Positions 1 to 11,400 of a stretch of DNA of 64,000 nucleotides are shown here, piece by piece; the stretch's first letter is position 1; every line of letters starts with the position of its first letter. Source of the stretch: Cheilinus undulatus (Eukaryota > Chordata > Actinopteri > Labriformes > Labridae); NCBI RefSeq assembly GCF_018320785.1, contig NC_054876.1:17196212-17260211 (forward strand). Reading direction: 5' to 3'. The notes beneath the pieces are model-generated. The model saw only the letters and a list, made by a program, of their open reading frames with translations. It ran no database searches and had not been told where the DNA came from. A program made the position numbers and the translations under genes.

Positions 1-338
1 AAAGAGATTACACCAGATTATGGACGTGGTGATATGCTGACAGCTGCTGTTTGAAGAGCATCATCTTTGCTTTATTTTGTTGTTGGGAATATAAGCCATC
101 AAATAGTCTCTCAGGATGGGGGGAAAAATATTTAAATAATACCCCTGAAATATTCATGTGAGAAATAAGCAACAGTAGAAATTGAGGATTTAGTTTGGGT
201 TTATATTTCTCATTACGCTGCTGGCCCTGCAGGCAACAGTTTTTCTTTCTAAACTGATGTTAAACAGCAGTAAGATTTTTTCACATATGTAAGGTGAGAA
301 AAAATGTTTGATATTTTAATCCTTATGATACCAAATAC

Positions 339-1274
339 TAGGGCTAGGAAATTAATCTAAGTTTAGATTAAAATAAAACATTTTTGCAGCAGAGATGTTG
401 TACTCGATACATCAGGGGCCATCAAATACATTTGCACAAGGGCGAGCTTTTTCCTTGACAGGCACTTTGGGGGCAAAAGTTTTAAAAAATGCAATAGTCT
501 ACCATATAAGATACAATCTTTAAACATAATAATCAACAGCACTGAAAAGCAATGAAACTCAATAAACCACACTGACCCTAATTTATATTTGTAACCACAC
601 GCTGCCTCAAGGGAAAAGAGAGAAAACATTGTCTAAACTGCAGAAATACATTGACAAGAGAGGCATTAAATAGTGTGCAAGAGGTTACCTGCAACTTTTG
701 GTTTTTAAAGATGAGAAATCTGCCAATAATGGATGTCTAGAGGTTATATTTTTGTTACTGTGGTATTGAAACAAGTAGCAAGGCTTTTTGAGTTTTACTA
801 GTATCATATCTACATTTAAAATCTAGTATTGTGGAAACCCTAATTTGTAATACTTTAATAATTAATGGGGCAATAGATAATAAGTCAGTTTACAAGCATG
901 CAGCCACACCTGACTTCTTCCTGATAGGAATAAAAAAAGCTAGCATTATCTTTTTTAAGTAGACATACCCTTTATATGGGGAATATGGCTTGGCAATTCA
1001 TCAAAATATGGCTTTGATTTAATGTCCTACTTCAATTTTCATATCACAGAACATGAAATATTTCTTTTTCCTAACGTTTCATACATTTTTTGAGGCATAG
1101 ATGTATTAAAATGTCTAGAATAAATGCAAAAAAATCGTACTTTCGTTGTTTTGTATAGTTTTGTGTTATTAAAAATGAGAAAGATGTAAAATCATCATTC
1201 CTTTCAATATAACAATGCATATTAAATTTGCAATTAGTCAAAATAATAGATTATTTCAAAATTGTTAAGCCTTA
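339..1274. repeat. Degenerate copy of the TAGGGCTGGGCAATTAAT-end repeat family
   Basis: The left end (tagggctaggaaattaatc) and the segment at about 1150-1270 match the family seen more clearly at 24762-25072 and 62189-63024. The middle (about 400-1080) has no counterpart in the shorter copy and may be a later insertion. The ends resemble those of non-autonomous hAT elements, but no 8-bp target duplication was found. Confidence 0.45.
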
Positions 1275-1605
1275 CTTTAACCTACCAGATATTGTGTTTG
1301 TTTTACTATAGAATGATTCATTGCTTGTTTGTTGAGAAATTGCATTAGATAAAGAACGTTAAAAAAAAACCAACTTGCTTACCCTTTATAACTTTTTGTT
1401 TTCCCACTTTACAACCAGGTACAGTAAATTGCTGCTACTTGGTTTGGCATTTCACCTTTGTTTTTATCCTTAATATCTGTAGACCTACTTCTTCTCTTTC
1501 TAGGTTTTAAATTCACTCGTGTTAAATGGAGAAATAATACGGCCCTTCGTAAAAAAACAAAAACATTTAATCAGTAGACACTACCCATATTAGCTTTACA
1601 GTTAG

Positions 1606-1860
1606 AGCTGCAGGTTCCTAACTGAAGTTTTAAAGCTAACGTTAGCTAGCAGGTTAATACATTTAAATGTTATATCATCATAAAGCCACCAATGCTATTT
1701 AATTTTCAGGTTTTATTCTACTAAACATATCCCCTTTCTTATTTGCACATTTCTACCCATTAAATAAATTAAACAAACCCTAACCCTTCCTCCTTAGCTC
1801 TAACGTTTACGTTGAAGGTTTCCAACTGAAGTTGTAAAGCTAACGTTAGCTAGCAGTTAC
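1606..1860. repeat. 45-bp direct repeat, two copies about 210 bp apart
   Basis: Both 1606-1652 and 1815-1860 carry CAACTGAAGTT-like sequence followed by AAAGCTAACGTTAGCTAGCAG, differing at only a few bases. They flank an AT-rich spacer in dhrs11 intron 1. Confidence 0.7.
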
Positions 1861-1963
1861 CGTTTGTTAGCTAGTTTGCTGTTACTCTAACGGGGCTAGC
1901 TTCTTCTGTTCACCGAAGCGGTTTATTTAACAGCAGTTGAAAATATAAAATTAAACAGCCCAC

Positions 1964-2095
1964 CTCTATTTTGTCGACACTCCTAGCGCATCCGACAACC
2001 CTCATGCCCTGCTGGACCAGTGCCCGAGCTACAGCCGCTCCAATCCCCACAGAGGCGCCAGTCACCAGGGCCACTCTGCCTTTCCACCGCTCCAT
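1964..2095 (-). CDS. dhrs11: dhrs11, coding exon 1 only (partial gene)
   Basis: First coding exon of a short-chain dehydrogenase/reductase, DHRS11-type, a cytosolic NADP(H)-dependent enzyme acting on keto-steroids and other carbonyls. The 44 residues begin MERWKGRVALVTGAS and hold the Rossmann cofactor loop TGASVGIG (residues 12-19, the TGxxxGIG motif of classical SDRs), followed by the ARALVQQGMRVVGCAR helix-strand typical of DHRS11. The exon ends after ...DKIE at a GTGGGC donor, phase 0, where the human gene also has its first intron. The ATG at 2095 is chosen because human DHRS11 has the same MERW stretch; a longer in-frame start at 2179 would add 28 residues without family support. The remaining exons lie to the left of the window. 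Catalytic Tyr-x-x-x-Lys is therefore not visible. Confidence 0.93.
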
Positions 2096-2408
2096 CTCCT
2101 CCACACCGCTTACACCGGGAAAATACACAAAACAGCAGTTCCCAAGATCTACCCTTATCGTCTTAGTTAAGCCTGTCACAAATGTAGCAACTAGTATTAT
2201 TCGCTATGTGTTCAAATGTAGGGATGTAGCAGCCTCCAGTCTCAATCCGTGCAGCATCCAAGACAGCGGCGGGCAGTGTGCCTGAGCTCGGATCCATGCG
2301 CTCCTCTGGATGAAATATGAACAGCCCGGTCCTGTGGAAATGTTTGGTTTACATCACCTCCCACTTTCTTTTTGAGCCCTGAGGCCTGGACTGCTTCATG
2401 TGGTTATG

Positions 2409-2424
2409 TACCGCCATCTACCGG
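2409..2424 (-). promoter_or_regulatory. Candidate CTCF site upstream of dhrs11
   Basis: On the minus strand this reads CCGGTAGATGGCGGTA, which fits every position of the CTCF core consensus CCRSYAGRKGGCRSYR. It lies about 315 bp upstream of the dhrs11 start codon. Only the motif is seen; binding is inference. Confidence 0.4.
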
Positions 2425-3151
2425 AATACAACTGTGCAAAGGCGGACTTTACCACCAGACAAATGTAGGCAATTGCTTTGGCCCTGGAATAATAGGGGCC
2501 CAATGAACACAGTCTAACTTAACACTTTCTCCAGCACATGCCTGTATTCTTGTCATTTAAAATTTTAAGGAGTTAACAGACTCATTGAAGGCGCAAAATA
2601 TAAAGTAAACTTGGTCATGTCATAGTCTCACTAAAGCTTTAAATGATAACATATAAATATTAGTGTGAATTATAAATATTAGTGTAATTATTTTTTTTTC
2701 TACTTTTCCATTTGAAAAACACCAGAACAAAGTCAGCTGGTGTAACTGTTATTTTATTTAATCTTTATAATGAATATTATACAAATACATTAACAAATAG
2801 ATATATATTTGGTCACTTTGAGAGAGGTTTGAGTCCTCATGCAGGACTAAAGAAGGAATATCTTATCTTGTTTTGGTTGGTTAAACATGACCAAAATAGA
2901 GGGGAAAAATCCAGAATGGAACAAAGTTAAGTAAAGTAAATTTTCATTTGTGACTGAAATAAACATGCAAACTTAGTATTACATAGCTCTGATGTTATTT
3001 GGTTACCAGATGTCCATTTAGAATACCCAAATAGACATTTGAATCCACCTGGACATTTTTATACAAACATTGCTAAACAGCTTTTGGGGGCTGGTTTTAC
3101 ATCAAGCTACGAGTACAATTTTCTCTGACAAATAAGAATTTTAAAGAGGGG

Positions 3152-3523
3152 GTGCAGGTCGCCTAGTGGTTTAAGGCGTGTGGGGGCTGGGGCTCGATTC
3201 CTTGACCGCATCCCCCCCCCCCCCCCCCCCACTCTCAGCCCTGTTTCCGTCTCTATCCTCTGTCCTTCTAACCCTGCAAAGCAGATGGATACACAAGTTT
3301 CCATGGTTCTCACTGGCGGATATGTAAAACAAATCAATCTGGTATGCCAGGTTAGTGACAGACCGAATGTGTATCCAATCACCCTCTAGGTTTTTTTCAA
3401 AGGCTCTGCCCTTTCCCAGATGCTGTCTATGAGTGGTTTCCCATCTGGCGTGCCAGGTTACTGTCCGCCTCTATCAAAATAAAGGCACAAAAATGCCCAA
3501 AATAAATCTTGGGGGGAAAAAAG
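3152..3523 (+). repeat. tRNA-derived SINE, split by a nested DNA element
   Basis: The 5' part has a box A-like stretch (gcctagtggtttaaggcg) and a box B-like ggctcgattcc, then body sequence ending in ctctatcctctgtcc. The body resumes at about 3471 with aataaaggcacaaaaatgcc and ends before 3524. The whole unit is bracketed by a perfect 19-bp target duplication, TAAGAATTTTAAAGAGGGG, at 3133-3151 and 3524-3542. Positions 3269-3470 are a separate element inserted into it. A run of about 20 C at 3211-3230 lies just after box B. This is the best preserved of three SINE copies in the window. Confidence 0.8.
3269..3470 (-). mobile_element. TAACCT-family non-autonomous DNA transposon, copy A, inside the SINE
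   Basis: It starts TAACCCTGCAAAGCAGATGG and ends with the reverse complement of TAACCTGGCACGCCAGATGG. The flanking 9-mers ctgtccttc (3260-3268) and ctgtccgcc (3471-3479) match at 7 of 9 positions, as expected for an aged 9-bp target duplication. It is shorter than copy B (7982-8439), so the centre is deleted. A second internal end-like sequence at 3339-3357 suggests an internal rearrangement or a second insertion. Confidence 0.65.
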
Positions 3524-4924
3524 TAAGAATTTTAAAGAGGGGTGAACAATGGATCTGGAGGGCCCCATACCTGTGTTCACCTAGGGCCCAGAAATTGCTG
3601 AATTTGCCACTGCAGCAACTGTGTAAATCTCTAATTCTTATCCTGTCTGACTGAAGTCCAATTTCCGACAGACATTAAGGGTTGCAGTAGCAGGGGTTGT
3701 TTAAATCAGAGACAAAACAAATGTGAGACCTTTCAAAAAGCAATCATAGCTAATGGAGAAACAATTTGAAGGCGTTCTTTGCCACAGAACATACATAATG
3801 TGTATAATATAATCAGTCTCCTAGGTTATTATGATGTTAAAGTTGCATTGTTGGCTGTTTTCTATGGGTCGTTCCGTAGTTAGGGTTTTGTCTTTCTTGT
3901 TGTGCTCTTAATGCTATTATTATGCTTTATCCTACTTGTGATTCTTCTTATTGTCAAAGCAGTTTGTAAAGGAAAAAAGCTGGGAACCACTGGACCAGTT
4001 TAGGCTTGTAATTATTACCTTAAAGGTTTGGTTTCTGACTTGTAATATGAAACACAGAGAGCAAAACATTAAAGGAACCACCATTTAAAAGTAGCTTTGC
4101 TGGTTTACCATTAAGTCTAAGCTTTGCTGTTTCCGTGATAAAACAATTAGAATTGGATATGTTCCTTGAATTTTTTGAGTGGTGAACAAACAGCTGCTTC
4201 TTTAAACAATGGTGATGATGGATTTTAGAATGAAGCCAGTGTTTTTAGTTTATAATCATTCAAAAAGCAGTAAAAGCCAGAGAAAGTGGCTCAAGAATTA
4301 CAAAAATAAAGAATTAACTGTGGTATCTATATGCTATGATCAAAACAAACCATCAATTTAAAAAAATGAGAGAACCCTTTGAGGTGAGGTGATAGTTTGA
4401 TTCATAAAATGGTTGCAAATGTTTGCTGTGCCTATAGAACCTAAGGTTACAGTTTTGTGTTTGTATCCTCCTAATGTAGAAATGAACAACCTACATCATG
4501 GTGGGCTTTGTGCAAAGAAATCAGTTGTCGGGACTTTACAGGAGAAAAACAAAAGGCCTGGGTGGTTTGGATAAAAAATACAGCTCAGTGGAATTTTTTT
4601 TTTTTTTTTTAAAGTTGTGGATAATTATCCACATACCTACTTCAGCATGGAGACTTGAGGTAAATACTGATCAATGGAGACCAGCTAAAAGTTTAACAAT
4701 AGACTAGAGGTTGTTTAAGACAATGAAAAATCCTTTTGCTCCTATCATTTTGACTTTAAGTAAACTCTAAATGGCTGAGAAACTTTTACCATTATAAGCA
4801 GAGAGATGTGGTGAGAAAGAAACTCACAGCAAAGGTTAGAAGTCTTTTTAAGTTTAAGCATGTATACATGTGAAAACAAAAGTACTGTTAAAAAAACAAC
4901 AAGAATGCATATTAATAAATATTC

Positions 4925-4930
4925 TTTATT
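4925..4930 (-). terminator. ggnbp2: ggnbp2 poly(A) signal AATAAA
   Basis: AATAAA on the minus strand about 525 bases past the ggnbp2 stop; a second AATAAA lies at 4991-4996. No other gene on this strand could use them. Confidence 0.55.
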
Positions 4931-5454
4931 TAGTAAATTTTGCACATTGCGCTCTTGACATCACATCCAAGTCCTCATTACAAATGGATGTTTATTCTTT
5001 GTAAAATCTCTATGTTTAGAATTTCTGTACACATTTAATGGTACAACCTTTACCACTACACTGAAGTGTCACCAGAGAGAAACAGAATAGAAAAAAACCA
5101 ACAATACATAAAATAAGACTCCTAAAAATTTGTCCCTAATGTCACAGCTTGCAAAGCTTGATTACTGATTCCACCATGCTCTGACCCAATGACCCTACAG
5201 AAGACCAACAACACAGAGCTAGGCTTGGTCAAAGAGAACAATCACAGGTGAGAAGAACGTGGCTGAGTAACGAGATGAAAAAGGGTGTTTGTGTGCGAGT
5301 GTAAAAGAGAGATAGAGAGCAACAGAATCACATTTGCTTTAAAAAGGAGAAATGACTGAACCATACACCAAAGGACTTCAGAATTATTTTCCTAAAGACG
5401 TTGCAGCAGTGGTCACGAGTGATTTCCTCCAGTGGGGAGATGAATTTAATGCAG

Positions 5455-8400
5455 TTAGTTGACACTGGTGGTGGCGAACCATTTTCCACAGACAGGTTTA
5501 CTCCGCTCATTGGAGCGGCAGTAATTGGTGAATTTCTCTTTCAGGAGCTGTCGGTACTGGTGGCGGTTGTTGTAGAAGGACTGGTTTCTTTCTAGAAATG
5601 CCTGAATTTCATCCTGTGTCAGACAGTCCTCCTCATCTGAAGCCACTTCTGAGTCATCCTGTGAGAGTAAGAAAAAAAGAAAAACGCAGCAGGTTACATA
5701 GAGAACACAAGAAGTTGATGAAGTAACAAAGATATCAACCCTTAGTTTGTTGAGTATATTTGATGCATTAGATGTAGCATTTTTTTCATTGCAATCTTTT
5801 TTTCTTTGAGCCAGGTGTGATATTTGCTGCTTCACGTTTACCTTGGCTGACCCACCTTAACCTTATTGGCAACTTGACAATCAAAGGTAGCTAAGCCCAG
5901 AAGCATACTTTGATGGCAATGACGATGAAACCCAGATTTACTGAATGAGCATTGTGCAGTACAGAATAACAAAAAAAAAAAAATTATCTGAGAGCATAAA
6001 TTTCACAAGAAAATGTTTTCTAAAGCATATTTGTGCGGTACAAGTTCACCTGTGAACCTCTGGAATTTATGAATTACCCCCTGACGTCAGAATTTAGTCC
6101 GGCACATAAGCAAAGTCAGACATATACTCAAATAAACCGACATTTCTGATGGAAAACAACAAGGTGCTGCATGATAGCTATAATAAATAAAGCACTGCAC
6201 AATTGTGTTTAAATTATATACAAAAGTCAATGTATTGTCAATGTAATGATAATTTTTTTTTTTGTACTGTAACTGTAATAGACTCATCCACCATCATGAA
6301 CAATCCCCACCTGCCCTGCTCTGAGCACTGGGTAAAAGTAGAAACTTAAATTCCATGTTAAATATAAACTCTCTTAAGCTGTTTTTCTTACATTTTCTGT
6401 AGCTAATTCTTTGCTGTTCTGCACTCTGTTTGCTTTGGATTGTCACTATATGCATCAAAAACAATCCTCAGCAACACAGAGATCAGCTGTTGCATTTGAG
6501 TACAGTGAAAAGATTGGTAAGTGCAAATGTGCATATGAATAGAGGCATTTTACCACATTGAGCTTTCTTACAGGATTTGAGCTACAGTAAAGCCGTAAGA
6601 AACACTTTAAAGACACAGTCATCCTCTGCAATTATTACAAATTACCCTAAGCAAGCTGAATCTCATGCAAATAGACCTTCAGGTAATAAACCAGCTGAGA
6701 ATGACACCATTTTCTTATCTTGGTCAATGTAATCTAACTTCTACTGGCATATGCAGTGGTCATCTACTGGCAATTGAAAAAAATACAGGTTAAATGGACC
6801 TCATATAAGCTTGGCAAGTGAACCAAAAACAACATGCAATACTACCTTTTAGTCTTGTATTTCACATGTAACGCCCATTCAGTTAAAATTAGGAGCAAAA
6901 TTAAAACAATGCAGGTTCCTCATATCTTCAAAGCATAACTAGATTTCATTTCACCAAGAGACATTTTTCTGAAGGTAAAGTTACAAAGCCCTGCTGTGAT
7001 GAGTTTTAATGCCCAGTTTATGACTCACCAACATGGTTTAGCACAAGATAGCTATTATAAAACTTAATAGCTGCAGCAGTGCTTGTTCCTTCACAAAAAG
7101 ACAGAATGTCTCCTGTAAAACTACTTCAAACATTTCCCACTCACCAGCAGTTCCACCAGACTGATGTTAGCTTCTGCAGGGCTTGCGTTACAGCTGAGGT
7201 TCTTCTGATGAGCTGTACATGGTGATCGTAGTGCAATGTTGGCAAGTGTGTCACCACATGAGGAGGAGAAGATTTCTTTGGTTCTGCAAGAGCGTGACAG
7301 TGGACTGTGTCCTGTCGTGTTTCCATCTGACGTGCAACCTTCAGCTTTATGTCCCTGCAGAAACATGCATATTTTAATTCAAACAAATCTTTAAGATTGG
7401 GCATACAGCATGCAGCTTCTACAACTGCTCCACTCACCTGATTGTTGCATAAACCCTTGCCCTTCCTTTTATTCTTTTTACTCTTGCATTGACTGTTTTC
7501 CTCAGTGTGTGTCCAGCAGTCCACACAGCTGTCTATCGCATCCTCTTCCTTGTCTTCAGCACAGTGATGGGTGTTTGAGTCATCTCCTGCACAGAGTAAA
7601 TAAATCACATTAACAAAAAAGGCCCCAAGAAACCATAGAGCACATTTAAATTACGTTAAAAGCATAATTAGAGCTGCACATTAGAGCTGGTAAAAGCAGA
7701 CCTGCTTCATCATGGTTGCATATTCCTTCAGAGCAGGCGATATCAGAACCTTCTCGAGAGCCTGTTTCACTGCCCTCTATACTCGAAGAATAGCCACAGT
7801 CACTACCATTACTGTGAGGGGACAAGTCTGCAGAAACACAATGAAAAACACAAACTATTTAAAGCCTATTTACTTCTGAACAGTATTTTTTTTGAAACAA
7901 AATGGCCATCAAGATCAAACTGGTTTAATTCCTAGCAATATGAACTGTGTTAGACATTTTACTTTAATACTGGGTGAAAGGTAACCTGGCACACCAGATG
8001 GATTTGTTTCACACTTCCATCTGGAAAACCTTTGACAGATGGCGTTTGGGAAAGGGCAGAGGCTTTGAAAAAAAAAACTCGGAGGGTGATTGGATGAACG
8101 TTCAGTCTGTCGCATCTTTACGGGCCAATCAGAGCAACAAAACATGTGATGTAGCAGTTATCAAGGTGTTCTTGTTCTTCTTTGAATGAAGTAATGTGAA
8201 GTTCTGATAAAACTTACACCTTAGCAGCATTCATGCTAATGTCCTCCGCCATAATTGCCCGGCTTCTTCTCGCTGCTTGCATATATCACGATTCTGCCAC
8301 ACCGGGAGTAATTCCCCTTGGCGCTAATTGGTCTTGTCACTTTCTAACCGAATCCAAACGGTTCAGATGGGAGCTTTGCAAGATGGATTTGGCAGTAAGA

Positions 8401-11400
8401 AACACAGAAATGGGCGAATTCATCTGCTTTGTAAGTTTAGGTGACAGGGCTACTTTAAAATGACTACAAATGAATTGTGATATTTGCCTTTAAATCTGAT
8501 AAATACAGGTACATCTCAAAAAATTAGAATATAATGAAAAAGTTCACTATTTTTTGTCCCTCTTTTCTGAAAGTGAAACTCATATTATATAGACTTTTTA
8601 CACATAGAGTCAAATATTTCAAGCCTTTATTTCTTGAAATATTGATGATTATGGATTTCAGATAAGAAAACCCAATATTCAGTGTCTCAAAAAAATAGAA
8701 TATTACATGAGATCAATCTAAAATGTTTTAAACAGAAATGTCAGGCTTCTGAAAAGTATGTTCATTTTTATGCCTTCAATACTCGTTTGGGCCTCCTTTT
8801 GCATGAATTACTGCATCAATGCGGCCTGGCATGGAGACGATCAGCCTGTACCACTGCTCAGGTGTAATGGAAGCCCAGGTTGCTTTGATAGCGGCCTTCA
8901 GGTTATCTGCATTGTTGGGTCTGGTGTCTCTCATCTTCCTCTTGACAATACCCCATAGATTCTCTATAGGGTTCAGGTCAGGCCAGTTTGCTGGCCAATC
9001 AAGCACAGTAACACCATGGTCATTGAACCAGCTTTTAGTACCTTTGGCAGTGTGGGCGGGTGCCAAGTCCTGCTGGAAAATGAAATCAGCATCTCCATGA
9101 AGCTTGTCAGCAGAAGGAAGCATGAAGTGCTCTAAAATGTCCTGGTAGATGGCTGCGTTGACTGTAGACTTCAGAAAACACAGTAGACCAACACCAGCAG
9201 TTGCCATGGCAGCCCAAATCATCACTGACTGTGGAAACTTCACACTGGACTACAAGCAACATGGATTCTGTGCCTCTCCACTCTTCTAGGTCCCAGAGTC
9301 TGGAGGACTTCAAGTACCAAGAGTCACACTGAAAGCTTGTCTTGGCAGATGTTTTCGCACATCTCCTGATGGGCCATTCACAACTATGACAGCTCAGGAG
9401 AAGAGCATGTATTGTACTCTGATTGGCCCGCCATGAATGTGACAGATAGAATGTTCCTCCAATCACCTTCCAAGAATTTTTCAAAGTTCTACCCCTCCGA
9501 AATGCTTTCTATGGGAGCTTTTTACAGATGAATGTGAAACATATTAATGCAGATATATGCAACTATGAAACAGTCTACCTGGTGTGTCAGGTTATTGAAA
9601 TGAATCCTGTTGTGAATTTTCAGTCACATTGGGTCCTGTGTGCCGTGGGTGATAGTGGTGGCAGCACTTTTAGTTATGACAGTGAATGTCTGCCATAAAG
9701 CTTTAGATACATCATATAGCCATAAAAATATACACCTTAGCTTTTTTTTACTAGTACACTGGTTGCAACTGTGAAGCCCACTTTAGATTAAAAAACACCA
9801 AATTGCACAAAATATAAACTGTGTGAGTCAAAGTGAATATACATTGTTACAACAGTTATCTGTGTGCATTTTTTACTCTGTTTGGTGCCGTCTGTGCAGT
9901 TACAAGAAGTGCTGTCATTGGTGGCCGTTTCATCAAACACAGCCTCCTCCTCTTCCTCATCCTGGCTGCCGCAGACCTTGCATGAGCCCTCCACAGACTC
10001 AAGAGAACCCTAAAAAACACAAATGGGCCAGGTTTAAATAGAACCAAACATATGTGTTGCTTTACGTCAAAGTACATAAAGGCTTTGAAAGGACGTTAAT
10101 GTATTAAAATCACCTCATCTGTTTTCTCCTTGTCATCTGCCTCCTGTTCAGATATGTCAAATCCACATTTGTTTTTCCGTCGATTTTTTCTCTTTTGCCT
10201 CTTTTTCTCCTGCTTCAGCTCTTTGGCTCTCTCCTCCTCAGACAGCTCCTCCACAAACTGCTCCAGCCGGCTGATCCCCTGCATCTTCTCCACTGCCATC
10301 TAAAGCCATCAAAACACAAACTTGATTCTACAGTTGTAAAAGTTTCATTATCTGATAAGTAAGTTTTAAGTTTAAACTGATGTTACCTCAAAGCTTTTGC
10401 GTAATGCATCAACCCCTAAATGAAACAATATCTGCCAGGTCTGCTCCTCTGCTCGTAGCTTCTGCCAGATTCTGTGCAGCCGCTCATACAGGTGAATGCC
10501 CAGACAGGTCAGGACCTCCTCCTGTGCAATGTCAATGGTCTTGGCATGTCTCTCTCTGCGTCTTAGAGAAACACATGAAAATATGGTGTAATGCTGACTC
10601 CATTATGTTGAAAATGAACGCTGCAGCCTGTAGAGTTAATTACTTTACTTACTCATAGCCTCCTGCAAACTCTGGCTCAGCCCTTCCGAGGAGGTGAGCG
10701 ATGAAGTCCGTCTCACAGCACACGTGGATGTGGCGCTCATGAGGGCAACAGCATAGCCCCTCATATAAGGCAGCACAGTAGCCCTTCTCTTTACTGCTGT
10801 CCAGCTCTCCCACCAGGATGTTGTACGCCCTCAGCACTTTATTCTTGCAGTCAGTGCAAAACCTGCAGACAAGATATCGATGCGGCTCTTTTTAAACCTC
10901 ACACAAAACATAAGAGAGAGGAAATAAGGCTTGGATGGCCACAAAGATTACCTGTGTTTACGCAAGTATGTCTCCAGGGTCTCTAAAAGACAAGCACTGT
11001 CGATGAGGACCACCTCGTCCCTGCACTCCTGAGACATGAGCTCCCAAACGTCCATCCAACTTCCCCTGTAAGCAAACATGCAATTTTTTTTCTGTTCTAC
11101 AATCTCTTAGACCTTGTGTAACTTTACTGGCGCAGAAACACTTGCATGCAAAAAAGTTTCATACCTTTAAAGTTTTTTAAATATGCATAACCATTCATTT
11201 TAAGCCTCATTTCTGTCTGTATGGTAAATTTAAAGGTCCAGTACACAGTATTTTAGCACTCCATTATGCTTGCAATAATCCAGCACAAATGGCTAAGTTT
11301 AACTATGAACTATGCCTGATATTGTCAGCTGAATAATGTCATTACAGCTATAACTGTTTGTCCCAAAGCACTGAATAAGTATTTGAAACAGAAAGATGTA

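Larger units (their letters stand above)
1..1963 (-). other. dhrs11: dhrs11 intron 1 (partial)
   Basis: AT-rich sequence downstream of the dhrs11 exon 1 donor. I searched the minus strand for the conserved second exon and did not find it, so all of this should be intron. It holds a partial dispersed repeat (about 339-1274) and two copies of a 45-bp direct repeat (1606-1652, 1815-1860). Confidence 0.7.
2096..5454. other. dhrs11-ggnbp2 intergenic region
   Basis: The dhrs11 5' UTR and promoter occupy the first few hundred bases. A SINE with a nested DNA element lies at 3152-3523. The ggnbp2 3' UTR occupies roughly 4905-5454. In the remainder (about 2430-3130 and 3545-4900) I see only AT-rich sequence with short homopolymers and no coding potential. 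Confidence 0.6.

Noticed and set aside
3211-3230. Run of about 20 C as a G-quadruplex or functional element
   Set aside because: A plain homopolymer inside a SINE; slippage explains it and its length may be affected by sequencing.
7141-7608. 155-residue minus-strand frame running through two ggnbp2 exons and the intron between them
   Set aside because: It is in frame with ggnbp2 only in exon 11 (7586-7438); beyond that it reads through the donor, and the next exon is used in another frame.
8819-9100. Plus-strand frame of 93 residues opposite the Tc1 transposase
   Set aside because: Mirror of the transposase coding strand; such antisense frames are common in Tc1 elements.
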